A stretch of 64,000 bases of DNA from CAVWXT01 sp963759115 (GCA_963759115.1 CAVWXT010000005.1:682001-746000); one strand, 5' to 3'. Shown: positions 8,509 to 19,144, counted from the stretch's first letter. Numbers and translations: made by a program. Notes: a model not told the origin generated them from the sequence alone.

Positions 8509-9472
8509 ATGGAAAGAAGAGATTTTCTCAAGTACCTGGGATCGGCCGCGGTGTTGAGCGCCTCGGAGGCCTTGTGCGCCGAGGAGAAACCTGGCTCGCC
8601 GGCAGCCGGGGCGAAAGCCTCGCTGCCGCAGCGGACGTTGGGCAAGACCGGCGTCAAGATCAGTGCCCTGGTGCTCGGCGGCGTGGTCGGCATGCAGCGG
8701 CCGCCGTCCGATGAGTTCGATCCGTCGGCCCTGGCCGATGCGGCCCTCGATCTGGGCATCACGTACTTCGATACGGCCGCCTCGTACAACAAAGGCCAGT
8801 CGGAGAACCAATTATGGCCCGGTGGTCGCCTGCCGCCGCAAGGAAGTGTTTCTGGCCACCAAGACCGGCGACCGCACCTACGACGGGGCGATGAAGAGCG
8901 TGGAGGAGAGCCTCAAGCGGCTGCGGACCGACCACGTCGACTTGCTGCAAGTCCACGGCACGAAGAAGGACGAGGATTTGGCCGCATGGGGCAAGCCCGG
9001 CGGCGTGTTGACCGCGCTCCGCAAGCTCCGCGACCAGAAGGTCACGCGGTTCATCGGCGTCACGGGCCATGAGGATGCCGACGTGATGCGCCGGGCCATC
9101 GAGATGTACGAGTTCGACACGATCCTGACTACGATGAATCCGACCGAGCGGCGGCGCGGCTTCCGCGAAAACGTGCTGCCGGTGGCCGTCGAGAAGGGGA
9201 TGGGCATCCTGGCCATGAAAGTCATGGGCGGGGGCGTGGGCTCGCTGGCCACGGGCAATCCCATCAAGAATAGCGGCACGTGGTACTACGACGAAACGCC
9301 CCGGCAGGCCGAGGCCAGGATGCTGATCCGGTACGTGTTGGGGCTGCCGATCTCGGCGGCCAACGTGGGCGTGGCGTCGGTCGACCAACTGACAGCCAAC
9401 ATCGCCGCCGTACGCGACCTCCCGCCGCTTACCGCCATGGAACGCGTACAGTTGGAGAAGGCGATGGTGTGA
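8509..9472 (+). CDS. Exported aldo/keto reductase (frameshift near 8812)
   Basis: The leader MERRDFLKYLGSAAVLSASEALC marks a Tat-type export signal. The aldo/keto reductase landmarks follow: LGITYFDTAASYNKGQSE (catalytic Asp/Tyr), EVFLATKTGDR (Lys) and HVDLLQVHG (His). The first part is in frame 1 and the rest in frame 2. Deleting one T in CAATTATGG restores SENQYGPVVA, which matches the family, so a single-base duplication is the likely cause. Full length would be about 320 residues. It lies downstream of the FAD oxidoreductase and probably shares its transcript. The C-terminus TAMERVQLEKAMV is complete. Confidence 0.85.
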
Positions 9473-9531
9473 CGCACGGCTACAAGTTGTGAAGTTATCA
9501 ATTCTGCTTCGCCGTGGCCACAAGCCGTAGG

Positions 9532-9752
9532 GTGCGTGAAACCAGCCCTTTCAAGGTGCTGACTTGGTTGCCTGGATAAACTGGAGAACGAAAACACGCT
9601 AGAAGCAAGTCGTTTCGCAACGCACGCTCCGTGTCGCAACGGCCAGCAACTTGGCGCTGTCACGTCGCCAAAACGATACCAAGCGCGAAAACGCCTGAAC
9701 TCCCGTTGGTTTCATCACTTAGGCTCACCTTGAAAGGGCTGGGTGCGTGAAA
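9532..9752. mobile_element. MITE-like insertion with 17-bp terminal inverted repeats and 10-bp target duplication
   Basis: Bases 9542-9558 (CCAGCCCTTTCAAGGTG) are the perfect complement of 9726-9742, bounding a 201-bp element without coding capacity. The ten bases on each side are identical, GTGCGTGAAA at 9532-9541 and 9743-9752, as expected for a target-site duplication. Removing the element and one duplicate restores an older palindrome (GGGTGCGTGAAACGCACC and complement). It is a non-autonomous element that hopped into another repeat; the transposase is not in this window. Confidence 0.85.
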
Positions 9753-9793
9753 CGCACCAGCGACTACCTGCTCTGGTGCGTTTCACGCACCCT
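9743..9793. repeat. Palindrome GGTGCGTGAAACGCACCAG / complement, interrupted by the MITE
   Basis: Two 19-20 base arms (GTGCGTGAAACGCACCAG and CTGGTGCGTTTCACGCAC) flank a 14-base loop. Each arm is partly self-complementary. Its left edge continues at 9529-9541 on the other side of the 201-bp insertion, showing that the palindrome was there first. It sits between the convergent aldo/keto reductase and smpB genes. Confidence 0.75.
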
Positions 9794-9810
9794 GCAAAAT
9801 TCGCAATCTC

Positions 9811-10309
9811 CTACCGTCGCCGGACCATCTGGCGGGCCATGTCGCGTTGGGCCTCGGCCTTCTTCATGGCCTCGCGTTTGTCGTGCCGCTGCTTGCCGCG
9901 ACAGATGCCCAAGACAACCTTCGCCAGGCCGCGCTTGAAGTGCATCTCCAGCGGCACAAGCGTTAGCCCCTTCTCGAAGGCCCGATGGGCGAAGCGTTTG
10001 ACCTCCCGCCGGTGCATCAACAGCTTGCGGGGCCGCCGCGGATTGTGGTTGAAGCGATTGGCCTCGAAGTATTCGGCGATGTCGCAACCGATCAGCCAGA
10101 CCTCGTCGCCCTTGACCCTCGCGTAGGCCTCCTCCAACGAGAACCCGGCCGTTGCGGAGGCTCTTCACCTCACTGCCGACCAGCACGAGGCCACACTCCA
10201 GGGTGTCGAGCACCGCGTAGTTGTGCCGGGCCTTGCGGTTCTGGCTGATGACCTGATCGCTGGCGTGGCCCTCGGCCGCGCCCTTCTTTTTGGTGGGTGG
10301 CTTGCTCGT
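9811..10309 (-). CDS. smpB: SsrA-binding protein SmpB (frameshift near 10143; no ATG start)
   Basis: SmpB binds tmRNA and brings it to stalled ribosomes for trans-translation. The sequence reads KVISQNRKARHNY-like at the N-terminus, then LECGLVLVGSEVKSLRNGR, then EEAYARVKGDEVWLIGCDIAEY and RPRKLLMHRREV. The end is KAEAQRDMARQMVRRR. All are strong SmpB blocks. One extra T in GGTTCTCG breaks the frame between NGRV and LEEAY. In the frame of the N-terminus no ATG, GTG or TTG follows the stop. The best start is ACG at 10309, ten bases after GAGGAG. Either ACG is used or the ATG was miscalled, as this stretch has many other errors. Confidence 0.9.
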
Positions 10310-10450
10310 GGTTTGCGTTCTCCTCTGCTAGCCGCAGGGGGCCGACAACCTCCTTTTAACCTTTCCGCGGGGCAAACTCAAGTAGTTCCCCAGTTTCACC
10401 TTGCCCAGGGGCGGCCTCTTCGGATACACTCCGCCTCCCCAAGGGACACG

Positions 10451-10533
10451 GGGGAAAAAGGGGACAGGCCCGGTTTGCCGCACAGCGGCCCTTCGGGTGC
10501 TTCGCACAAACCGGGCCTGTCCCCCTTTTTTCC
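10451..10533. repeat. Dispersed palindrome family B, copy 1 (GGGGACAGGCCC)
   Basis: Arms GGAAAAAGGGGACAGGCCC and GGGCCTGTCCCCCTTTTTTCC enclose a loop containing CGGCCCTTCGGGTGCTTCGC. The same arms and the same loop, inverted, occur inside the helicase gene at 53341-53421. It lies about 30 bases before the sensor kinase gene. Confidence 0.85.
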
Positions 10534-10562
10534 GGCGGAATCGCGCGACAAGGAGGTCGCCG

Positions 10563-12215
10563 GTGCTGTCGAAGTGGCCGATTCGACGGAAGCTGCTGCT
10601 CGGGCTGGGGCTGCTGGTGCTGGTGGTCTCGATCCTCTCGAGCACCGGGCTGGTGGCCACCTACGCCTACCGCAACCTGGTCAACAGCCTGAGTTGGCGG
10701 GTGAGCGAGCTGCCGCTGGCGGCCGAGCTCAGCCGGCACGTCAGCGATCTGCGGATCACGCTCGGCGAGCTGCGGGGACTCGCAGGACGTCAACACCTTT
10801 CCCGACATCCAGCCGCGATCTCGTGCCCGTGCGGGTATGCGATGGTCCGCGACCAGTTCCGCTGCCAGTTGGACGAGGTCGACCAGACGCTGGCGCGATA
10901 CCGCGATCAACTGGCCGGCGAAGATGCAGGCCGACCCGCGGATGTCGGACCATCGAGCGCGAGCAGGAGACGGTCCGCAAGATCGAAGCCCAACTGGCAC
11001 GCATCCGCCAGGCCAACCGCGACGAAGACTGGATGCTCGACAACGTCAAGATCGGCTGGCTCGACGTGGAACTGGAGCAACTGCAAACGCTCGCCACGGA
11101 ACTGCCCAGCCACCTGCACGAGAAGCTGGCCGGCTTTTCCGACGAGGTTCGCGGGCAGTACCGCGTGCTGATCCTCAGCGCCTGGACGGCCACCGTGTCG
11201 GCCGTGCCTGGTTTTCCTGCTGTTCATGCGGCTCTCGTATCGCTGGATCTTCCGGCCGCTGCGGATGCTGATCGCCGGGTCGCGGCGCGTGGCGGCCGGC
11301 GAGTTCGGCTACCGCATCCGGCTCGACACCGACGACGAGATGGCCGAGCTGGCCAAGGCCCTGAACGACATGACCGCCCGCTTCCAGGAGATTCGCGACG
11401 ATCTCGACCGCCAGGTGCAGGAGCGGACCAAGCAGGTGGTGCGCAGCGAGCAATTGGCCAGCGTCGGTTTCCTGGCGGCCGGCGTGGCCCACGAAATCAA
11501 CAACCCGCTGGCCTCGATCGCCATGTGCGCCGAATCGCTGGAAGGCCGGTTCCGCGAGACTTCTCGACGAGACCGACCCGCAGCAGGCCGTCGTCGGCAA
11601 CTACCTGCGGATGATCCAGACCGAGGCGTTCCGCTGCAAGGGGATCACCGAGAAGCTGCTGGACTTCTCCCGCATCGGGCCGGGCAAGCGGCGAGAACAC
11701 CGAACTGGGCGAACTGGTCCGCGGCGTGATCGAAATGCTCGGCCACATGGGCAAGTACCAGCGGAAGCACATCGAGTTCGCGCCGCGCGAGCCGGTGATG
11801 GCCGCGGTCAATCCGCAGGAAATCAAGCAGGTCGTGCTGAACCTGTTGACCAACGCCCTGGACAGCCTGGACGACGGCGGCACGGTGCGCGTCCGGCTGG
11901 AGCGCCCGCGGCAGCTACGCCGTGCTGACGGTGGCCGACAACGGCTGCGGCATGGAGCCGGAGGTGCTGGAACACATCTTCGAGCCGTTCTTCACCCGCC
12001 GCCGCGGCGGCCAGGGAATCGGGCTGGGACTCTCGATCACCTATCGCATCATTGCCGACCACGGCGGCGACATCGAAGCCGCCAGCGCCGGCCGCGGCCA
12101 AGGCTCGACGTTCCGCGTCCGCCTGCCGCTGGCGTCCGCCGATTGTATCCGCACACTCCGTGTCGATTCCAACGGATGTGCCACTACTTCCGTCATCAGC
12201 AGAAGGAGACCGACC

Positions 12216-12235
<20 letters not shown>
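10563..12235 (+). CDS. Membrane-bound sensor histidine kinase (nine frame breaks)
   Basis: A GTG start at 10563 stands after AAGGAGGTC. The protein has a first membrane helix (LLLGLGLLVLVVSILSSTG) and an extracytoplasmic helical sensor region (EQETVRKIEAQLARIRQ). A second membrane helix plus HAMP region follows (FLLFMRLSYRWIFRPL). Then come the H-box GVAHEINNPLASIAM, the N-box VVLNLLTNALDSL and the G-boxes ADNGCGM and GIGLGLSI. It phosphorylates the regulator encoded next. The frame shifts by +1 near 10782, 10820, 10846, 10919, 10953, 11207, 11571, 11691 and 11911. Each is mended by removing one duplicated base. The true C-terminus is uncertain: 12235 and 12243 are the two possible stops, both overlapping the regulator start. 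Confidence 0.85.
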
Positions 12236-13603
<1,368 letters not shown>

Positions 13604-13645
13604 GGGGCACACACGATCGTAGGTCATTCTGCAGCATGACAGAGC

Positions 13646-13712
13646 GGTCTTGGGTCTTTGGTCTTGGGCCGTGAGTCTTTGGCCGTGAGTCTTAGCACCA
13701 AGACCCAAGACC
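13646..13712. repeat. GTCTTGGG/CCCAAGAC repeat tract
   Basis: Words such as GGTCTTGGGTCTTTGGTC and their complement CCAAGACCCAAGACC form an imperfect hairpin between the convergent response regulator and hydrolase genes. It is a second copy of the tract type seen at 1896-1977 and fits a two-way transcription end. Confidence 0.6.
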
Positions 13713-13725
13713 GACTCGTGCGGCA

Positions 13726-14553
13726 TCAGGGCGTCGCTGGCGGAAAGTGCGCCCCGACAAAACTCTCAAGGCCCTTCACGTACGCCTTCTTGCTAGTCAA
13801 GTAGCCACTATTGTGATCGCCGCGCAGTTCCACGAACTGCTTGGGCTCTTTGGCCGCCTCGAACAGTTTCTTGCCCTGTGCGAACGGGATAATTTCGTCG
13901 CCCGAACTGTGCAACACCAACACCGGCGCCGTCACGCTCGTGGTTGCAGTGAGTGTGTCGAACTTCGACTGCACCAACCCCGCCAGCAGCGGGTAATGCG
14001 TCTGTGCCATGTCTTTCAGACTGCTGAAGCTGCTGTCGAGGATCATCGCCCCGACTGCGTTCTTGCTCGCCAGATGGGCCGCCATCGAGCCGCCCAGCGA
14101 TTCGCCATAGGCAATGATCCGGCGAGGCGGAATCTTCTTCTCCTTCAGCAGAAAATCGTAGGCCGCCTGAGCATCCGCATAGAGCCCCGCCTCGGACGGC
14201 GTGCCCTGGCTCTTGCCGTAACCGCGATAGTCATAGAGCAAGACATTCAGGCCCAGGTCGTGGAAGATTTTCAATTTGTCGAGCCGGTGGCTGATATTGC
14301 CGGCGTTGCCGTGGCTCAGCAGCAGGGTAGCCCGCGCCTGCTCGCATGGGACCCACCAGGCGTGGAGCTTGACCCGGTCGGCGGTCTCAAGCGAGACTTC
14401 GTCGAACGTCAACCCGATTTTGGCAGGCGTTCCGACCAACTCCTTTGCCGGAAAGAACAAGAGCGATTTCTCCAGGTTGGCCAGGTCTTGGCAATACCCG
14501 GCCGATGCCAACCCACAGGCCACAAGCAAAGAGGCCAAGAGTGCTCTCCGCAT
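13726..14553 (-). CDS. Exported alpha/beta hydrolase, possible lipoprotein
   Basis: About 275 residues from the ATG at 14553, which follows GAGGA at good spacing. The signal peptide MRRALLASLLVACGLASA contains LVAC, a plausible lipobox, so the protein may be lipid-anchored. Hydrolase landmarks are LLLSHGNAGN (oxyanion His-Gly), AYGESLGGSMA (nucleophile Ser), HSSGDEIIPF (Asp) and RGDHNSGY (His). The pattern is that of the BEM46/YtaP-like serine hydrolases. The substrate is unknown. The open frame extends upstream to 14718, but those residues are unlike the family. Confidence 0.88.
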   Translation of the reverse strand: MRRALLASLLVACGLASAGYCQDLANLEKSLLFFPAKELVGTPAKIGLTFDEVSLETADRVKLHAWWVPCEQARATLLLSHGNAGNISHRLDKLKIFHDLGLNVLLYDYRGYGKSQGTPSEAGLYADAQAAYDFLLKEKKIPPRRIIAYGESLGGSMAAHLASKNAVGAMILDSSFSSLKDMAQTHYPLLAGLVQSKFDTLTATTSVTAPVLVLHSSGDEIIPFAQGKKLFEAAKEPKQFVELRGDHNSGYLTSKKAYVKGLESFVGAHFPPATP

Positions 14554-14745
14554 CGTCGTCCTCGTTTTCTTTGCGGGCGATCTGCCCGAAAGCGCTCGGG
14601 AATGCGCTGCACCGATTGACTCTGGCAGCGCCGCTCTCGATAGCCTGCGATCTACCGCAGCCGCATGGGTCATCATTGCACGTGCATTCATTACCCGCAA
14701 GAGCAGACGGCTCGTCAACGCCGCGGCGCTCTGCCGGAGTCCGAT

Positions 14746-17373
14746 TTAGTCGACCTTCTGGTGGGCCTGCTCGATGGTATCCCGGACATCGTTGCCAAAG
14801 TTCAACCAGCGCCCGTCCACGCGCGTCAGCCAACGCAGATCAATGTAGCTGCCGCTCTTCTGAAAGCTGGTCTGCCGGGCGAGCACGACTGCGCGGTTCT
14901 CGCCCCACACGTGGACTTCGAGAATCTCGGTAGCGAGCAGACGCTCCGCGCTTTCCTTGGGGATCGCTGCCTTCTCCGGGTGTGGCATGTGCTCCGCGAG
15001 TTTTGGGGCGCTGAGGCGCGGCCAGGCAGCGTCACCCTCGGCGGCGTAGGCCCGCTCGATCGAGGCATAGGCGGCTTCCGGCGTCGACAGGTCTTCGCGG
15101 TCCGGGAAGTCCGCGACCTTCTTGTGGACCTCATAGACCCGGGCGGGCCCCGCGGCCTTCCCGTCGGCGGCGAGCGGATATCCCTCCACGTCCTTCACGG
15201 AGACGAACAGGCCCTTGCTGTCGAAGGTGAAGACCTGGTTCACGATTTTCGTTTCCGTGTACCAGTACGTGGCCCGGTATTTGTACCGGATGGACGAGTT
15301 GCCGTTTTCCGCCTTCGTGACGTCCCCCCACTCAATCGTCTCTCGCGACGTGACATCGCGGAAGTTTTTGCTGAAGAAATCCTCGACCAGTTCCTTCATG
15401 CCCGCCTGGGTGCTCACGTCCACCGGCTTCGTGACTTTCTTTTGCGGGAACCCCTCCACGTCCGCCATGTCGAGGATGTTCCCCTTCGCGTCGAACGTGA
15501 ACACGTTGTTACAGATCATTACGTCTTTGTCCCAGATGGTGGCGTAGAACTTGTAGCGGATCGTGCGGTTGCCGTCCTTGTCTTTCTCAACGTCGCCCCA
15601 TTCGATGGACTTTCGCGCGGTGATGTCTTGGGCGCCGCCCATGAAGGCCCACTCAACGCGGCCCATCAAATCGGCCTTTTCGACGCTGATACCGTACGGT
15701 TCGCCCGGCGCGATGGGGGCGCTTCTCTTCTGTCTGGACTGCGATTCCACGGCTGTGGACTTTCCACTTTTGACCTTGTCTCGCGTGGTCGCGAAGTACT
15801 GCCAGAGGCCCTCCTTGTTGCGATCGAAATCCTCGCGAGCGGCTTCAAGGCTTGGCAACCGGTTCTCGCCAAGGTTCTTCCACAGGCCGTTGATCCTCCC
15901 GAATCTCCGCGAACTGTATGGGTCGCGGCCGACTCCTTCCGAGAGCTTCCCCTTGGAGATGACCATGGCGCAATCTTCGCGATACGTGGCGACCTCCACG
16001 ATTTCGGCGTTTAGTTGGGCATCGCTGATAATCTCAACATCTTTCAAGTTGTTTTTTCGGTGCTGCTGCATTTTCTCAGTTTCATCCGGCCCCCATTTGG
16101 TCCAACTGAGTTCCAAGAGCGCCAGGTAATCGCCGCGGGCGGACGCTCGATTCCACGCGGCCTGGGCCGATTCTGGCGTGGATAAATCATCCGTTTCCGG
16201 AAAATCCTTCACTCGCTTGTTGACCGCTCGTCGCTCGACGGCCGGCGCATTCACTGCCTTTTGATCGTCTGGACGTACCTTCAAGTCTGACTTCGGAGGC
16301 TGCGCCGCGAAGGCAATGGCCATCGGCAGCACGGCCACGGCTGCCAACAGCCCCAGGCGACCGACGGTCAGCCGCAGCACGGGGGAGTGTGTCTGAAACA
16401 TGCTGATTCTCCTTGCTAGAGAGACCGAGAGCCGGGCAGCCGTCGCCCCCATCGGCGCGACCACCGACCGCTCGGAAAGGAAATCCAACGTATCCAACAG
16501 CGCCGTGGCATACGTGCGGGCCGCCTGCGGCGCCATGCCGAGCACGATCCCGTCACAACACTGTTCCTCCAACTCCTGCAATTGGCGGCGGGCCCACCAC
16601 ACGGCCGGATGCCACCAGAAGAGCGTGGTCATCGCCAACTCCAACAGCCGAATCCAATGATCCCTGCGCCGCACGTGGGCCAGTTCATGGGCCAGAATCC
16701 CCTGCCGGGCATCGGCGTCCAGCCGGTCGAACAGTTCGGCCGGAAGCAGCACTCGGGGACGGCCGCCGAGCGACCAGACCATCGGGGACAAACGAACCGG
16801 CAACATCGCGATTTCGGGGATCCGCCTCAGTCCCAGTCGCTCGGCGATCCCTTCTGCCATCTTCAGAACGAATGGAGCAGGCGGTTGGGCCGCGCGAAGC
16901 AGTCTGAGAAACCGAACGATGCGGAAGGCGTGGGCCAGCGCAAGCAGGGCAACTCCAAGGCCCCAACACCATGCCACAATGGTCAGCCAAGAAGTTTCGC
17001 GATGTGGGGAAGGAGAAGGCACAACGTCGCTCGCCAAGGCCGCAGCTCCGGCAATGGGCGGCTCCTCCGACACCGATTGCGGGTGGTCATCGACCGCATC
17101 GGAACCGTTACTACTTGCGAAAATGTCGATGCGCGGCTCGGGCATTACTCCCGGGCTCGCGGCACGTTCCGTCAGAGCAGGCGCCGGCTGGGCAGCGGGC
17201 AAGGGAACGGCGACCGTCAGGATCGGCGGCGTGACGAGTTTCAGCAGTACGAGTATCCAGAGCAGATGCAGCCCCACGGGGTTCTTCCAGATTCGGCCCA
17301 GCAGGGCGACCCCGGCGGCCAGCACGGCGACCATCAGGGCGTTGCTAACCACAATTCCCCAGAAGACTTGCAT
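14746..17373 (-). CDS. BlaR1-like M56 membrane metallopeptidase with duplicated C-terminal domains
   Basis: This 875-residue protein has four hydrophobic segments in the first third and the zinc motif ILAHELAHVRRRDHW near residue 230 (HExxH). WWHPAVWWARRQLQELEEQCCD follows, which defines family M56. Such proteins sense a signal and cleave the partner BlaI repressor, encoded just upstream. Beyond residue 370 the extracytoplasmic part is built as A-B-B-A. Two DFPE/DR-DDLSTPE domains lie near 391 and 754 and flank two IEWGDV...NVFTFD domains near 578 and 668. These duplicated domains likely bind the inducer. The gene begins 12 bases after the blaI-type gene, so they form one operon. Confidence 0.9.
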   Translation of the reverse strand: MQVFWGIVVSNALMVAVLAAGVALLGRIWKNPVGLHLLWILVLLKLVTPPILTVAVPLPAAQPAPALTERAASPGVMPEPRIDIFASSNGSDAVDDHPQSVSEEPPIAGAAALASDVVPSPSPHRETSWLTIVAWCWGLGVALLALAHAFRIVRFLRLLRAAQPPAPFVLKMAEGIAERLGLRRIPEIAMLPVRLSPMVWSLGGRPRVLLPAELFDRLDADARQGILAHELAHVRRRDHWIRLLELAMTTLFWWHPAVWWARRQLQELEEQCCDGIVLGMAPQAARTYATALLDTLDFLSERSVVAPMGATAARLSVSLARRISMFQTHSPVLRLTVGRLGLLAAVAVLPMAIAFAAQPPKSDLKVRPDDQKAVNAPAVERRAVNKRVKDFPETDDLSTPESAQAAWNRASARGDYLALLELSWTKWGPDETEKMQQHRKNNLKDVEIISDAQLNAEIVEVATYREDCAMVISKGKLSEGVGRDPYSSRRFGRINGLWKNLGENRLPSLEAAREDFDRNKEGLWQYFATTRDKVKSGKSTAVESQSRQKRSAPIAPGEPYGISVEKADLMGRVEWAFMGGAQDITARKSIEWGDVEKDKDGNRTIRYKFYATIWDKDVMICNNVFTFDAKGNILDMADVEGFPQKKVTKPVDVSTQAGMKELVEDFFSKNFRDVTSRETIEWGDVTKAENGNSSIRYKYRATYWYTETKIVNQVFTFDSKGLFVSVKDVEGYPLAADGKAAGPARVYEVHKKVADFPDREDLSTPEAAYASIERAYAAEGDAAWPRLSAPKLAEHMPHPEKAAIPKESAERLLATEILEVHVWGENRAVVLARQTSFQKSGSYIDLRWLTRVDGRWLNFGNDVRDTIEQAHQKVD

Positions 17374-17385
17374 GGCGGCCCTCGC

Positions 17386-17793
17386 TTAGTCTGAAGGTCG
17401 GTTGCCGGACTGTTCCGCCGGCCACAGATCGTTGACGAGTTGGCGGAGTTGCTCGCGTTGTCTCCGCGATAGCCCTTGCGATCGCAGCAGCGTCGTTACC
17501 AGCGGCGCAAGCGCACCGTCGCAGAGACGGTCGGCCAGCGCCTGCAAACGGCTGCGCAAGAAATCCTCTTGGCTCACCAGCGGGTGGAAGCGATGCGCCC
17601 GTTCGCTGCGGTCGCGCGCCACGCCCCCTTTCGCTTCTAACCGCTCGATGAGCTTTTGGGCAGACGAAAGTTTCGGATCGGTCACTTCTTCGTAGAGCGC
17701 TTCCGCAATTTCCCGGCTGGTGGCCTCGCCGCGTTCCCACAGGACCTGAAGGATGGAGAGTTCCCCGTTGGTGATCTGGTCGAGTTTCTTCAT
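17386..17793 (-). CDS. BlaI/MecI/CopY-family transcriptional repressor
   Basis: This 135-residue protein has the family winged helix: LTNGELSILQVLWERGEATSREIAEAL, then KLSSAQKLIERLEAKGGVARDR. The C-terminal dimerisation helices run to the end (LRQLVNDLWPAE). It represses its own operon by binding a palindrome and is released when the M56 peptidase next to it cuts it (family knowledge). A perfect 9+9 palindrome overlapping the promoter lies 20 bases upstream of the ATG. In planctomycetes these pairs control diverse surface stress genes rather than beta-lactamase. Confidence 0.93.
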   Translation of the reverse strand: MKKLDQITNGELSILQVLWERGEATSREIAEALYEEVTDPKLSSAQKLIERLEAKGGVARDRSERAHRFHPLVSQEDFLRSRLQALADRLCDGALAPLVTTLLRSQGLSRRQREQLRQLVNDLWPAEQSGNRPSD

Positions 17794-17812
17794 CGTGCGG
17801 CCTCCGTTCGAT

Positions 17813-17862
17813 GACAGACAGCCTGTCTGTCTGCATTATAGCCGGCGAGGAAATCTCGTCAA
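17813..17862 (-). promoter_or_regulatory. Sigma70-type promoter with overlapping BlaI-like operator
   Basis: On the minus strand, TTGACG (17862-17857) is followed by 16 bases and a perfect TATAAT (17840-17835). Immediately downstream is GACAGACAG-C-CTGTCTGTC (17831-17813), a perfect palindrome over the expected start of transcription. The arrangement lets the repressor encoded 20 bases further block its own promoter. Confidence 0.8.
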
Positions 17863-17993
17863 TACGTCGAAAGCCAAATTCCGCAAAATAAGCGCCGAGG
17901 CGGCCAGATAGGGTGGCGGGCGCATGCTCGACCCGACGTCACCCCACTCGATGGGTAGACGTGTCGGCCACGGCGTTCGGCCATGATGGTCGT

Positions 17994-18326
17994 TCAGACC
18001 ATCACACAAAACAGCAAGAGGTAGCCGACGAACAGGACCAGCGGGAGAACGGGGCTCATACGTTTTCCGCGGCGTTTCGCGAGGATCAACGACGCCAACC
18101 AGACCGGCAGACCCGCCGCGGCTGTCACCATGCCCAGGCCGTTGAGAAGGGCGCACTTGTGCAAGCCGGCGTCTGACTCCTGCCGAGCGAATGCACGGTC
18201 TGACTCGCTGGCCTCAACTGCCTTCGCCGAGATCTGCGCCGCCGTCGAAGCGTAGTGTTTGCCGTAGCCGTCCAACACAATCGCGGCCAGGAAGAGGCAG
18301 CATGCGATGACGTAGAGCGTCTTCAT
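17994..18326 (-). CDS. Small two-helix membrane protein
   Basis: From the ATG at 18326 the product is 110 residues: an N-terminal helix or signal anchor (TLYVIACCLFLAAIVLDGYG), an acidic/alanine-rich middle, and two C-terminal hydrophobic segments (LNGLGMVTAAAGLPVWLASL and VLPLVLFVGYLLLFCVMV). No known family is recognised. It lies between the toxin-antitoxin pair and the blaI promoter. Function unknown. Confidence 0.6.
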   Translation of the reverse strand: MKTLYVIACCLFLAAIVLDGYGKHYASTAAQISAKAVEASESDRAFARQESDAGLHKCALLNGLGMVTAAAGLPVWLASLILAKRRGKRMSPVLPLVLFVGYLLLFCVMV

Positions 18327-18345
18327 CGCTTCTCTGTCAAATAGA

Positions 18346-18540
18346 TCAGGGCGACTCCGCGCGTCGTTGCGCGGGTCCTCTGGCTCGGGTGAGCAGTTTC
18401 GGCGGACGCCGAACGACTTCGCATCCGGACGCAAGCTGGATGCGACGCAAGTCCTCGCATATCAGGTTCAAGTCGCCGCCAAATTTGCGTGTATGCTCCA
18501 TGCGGTGGCGGCGTACCTCTTCGACGATAGGGTCCTTCAT
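18346..18540 (-). CDS. Small antitoxin-like protein partnered with a PIN toxin
   Basis: This 64-residue protein starts KDPIVEEVRRHRMEH and continues ICEDLRRIQ. I recall this pattern from many short cyanobacterial and planctomycete proteins of unknown function. Its ATG overlaps the stop of the PIN-domain gene by four bases (ATGA), so translation is coupled. Position next to a PIN nuclease suggests it is the antitoxin or a third component. No DNA-binding motif is obvious. Confidence 0.65.
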   Translation of the reverse strand: MKDPIVEEVRRHRMEHTRKFGGDLNLICEDLRRIQLASGCEVVRRPPKLLTRARGPAQRRAESP

Positions 18541-19012
18541 TCGATGGCCTCCAGCAACTCATCCGGTGAACAAATCTCCGGGCACTGGTAGCCCGCATTC
18601 TCCACGGTCTGCCGAACCATCATTCGGGTAAATGGATTGTTGAGGTGGGCAAAGTTCCAGGTAATCAGGACATCAATGCCGTTGAGGGCCGCTACGGCAA
18701 TATGAAGCGCGTCTTCCGGGTACTCATCGGGTATGCCGTGGTCTGCGACAATCCTCATCGCCAACGTCCGGGCTGCCTCATTTGCATCCAAGACTTTGAA
18801 TGCCTTGATGGCCTGTAATCGCAGTCCGGCCTGATCCTCATCTCCCTTGCCCGCTTCCTCGCGCACGAGGGCCGACACGTAACTCTCGTACTCGGACACG
18901 AGCCTCGGCCACAGTTCCCGAGTCGACTCTTGCGCGCAGCAACAACTACGTCCCGACTTGGTCGAGTTGCAAAGTAGCTGACTACGGTTGTTTCAATGTA
19001 AACGCTTTTCAC
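18537..19012 (-). CDS. PIN-domain (VapC-like) RNase toxin, frame broken near 18935
   Basis: The N-terminus MKSVYIETTVVSYFATRPSRD carries the first acidic residue of the PIN fold and the second half gives the others: EDALHIAVAALNGID and LITWNFAHLNN. PIN toxins cut tRNA or rRNA. The halves are in different frames. Adding one C in GCGCAAGAG gives VVVAARQESTRELWPRL, which fits the family, so one base seems to be missing here, the opposite sign to most other breaks in the window. It may be an assembly error or a truly dead toxin. The partner gene overlaps its end. Confidence 0.75.
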
Positions 19013-19144
19013 AGGCCGCCCACGCTTCCTCTTAAAATGTAGCAGGCTGCCAGCCCATAGTCAACGCTCACGGTAACCGAAACGACCGATCGGTCGTGCC
19101 GGGCAGTGCGAAGAGGTAGACAGCGGGGGAGCGGAAATCGGTCC

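Noticed and set aside
8809..9072. Aldo/keto reductase as a true pseudogene
   Set aside because: Only one duplicated base separates two perfect halves, and the same kind of error occurs in many neighbouring essential genes.
10401..10562. Upstream extension of the sensor kinase frame
   Set aside because: These codons translate the family B palindrome; the GTG at 10563 after AAGGAGG is the natural start.
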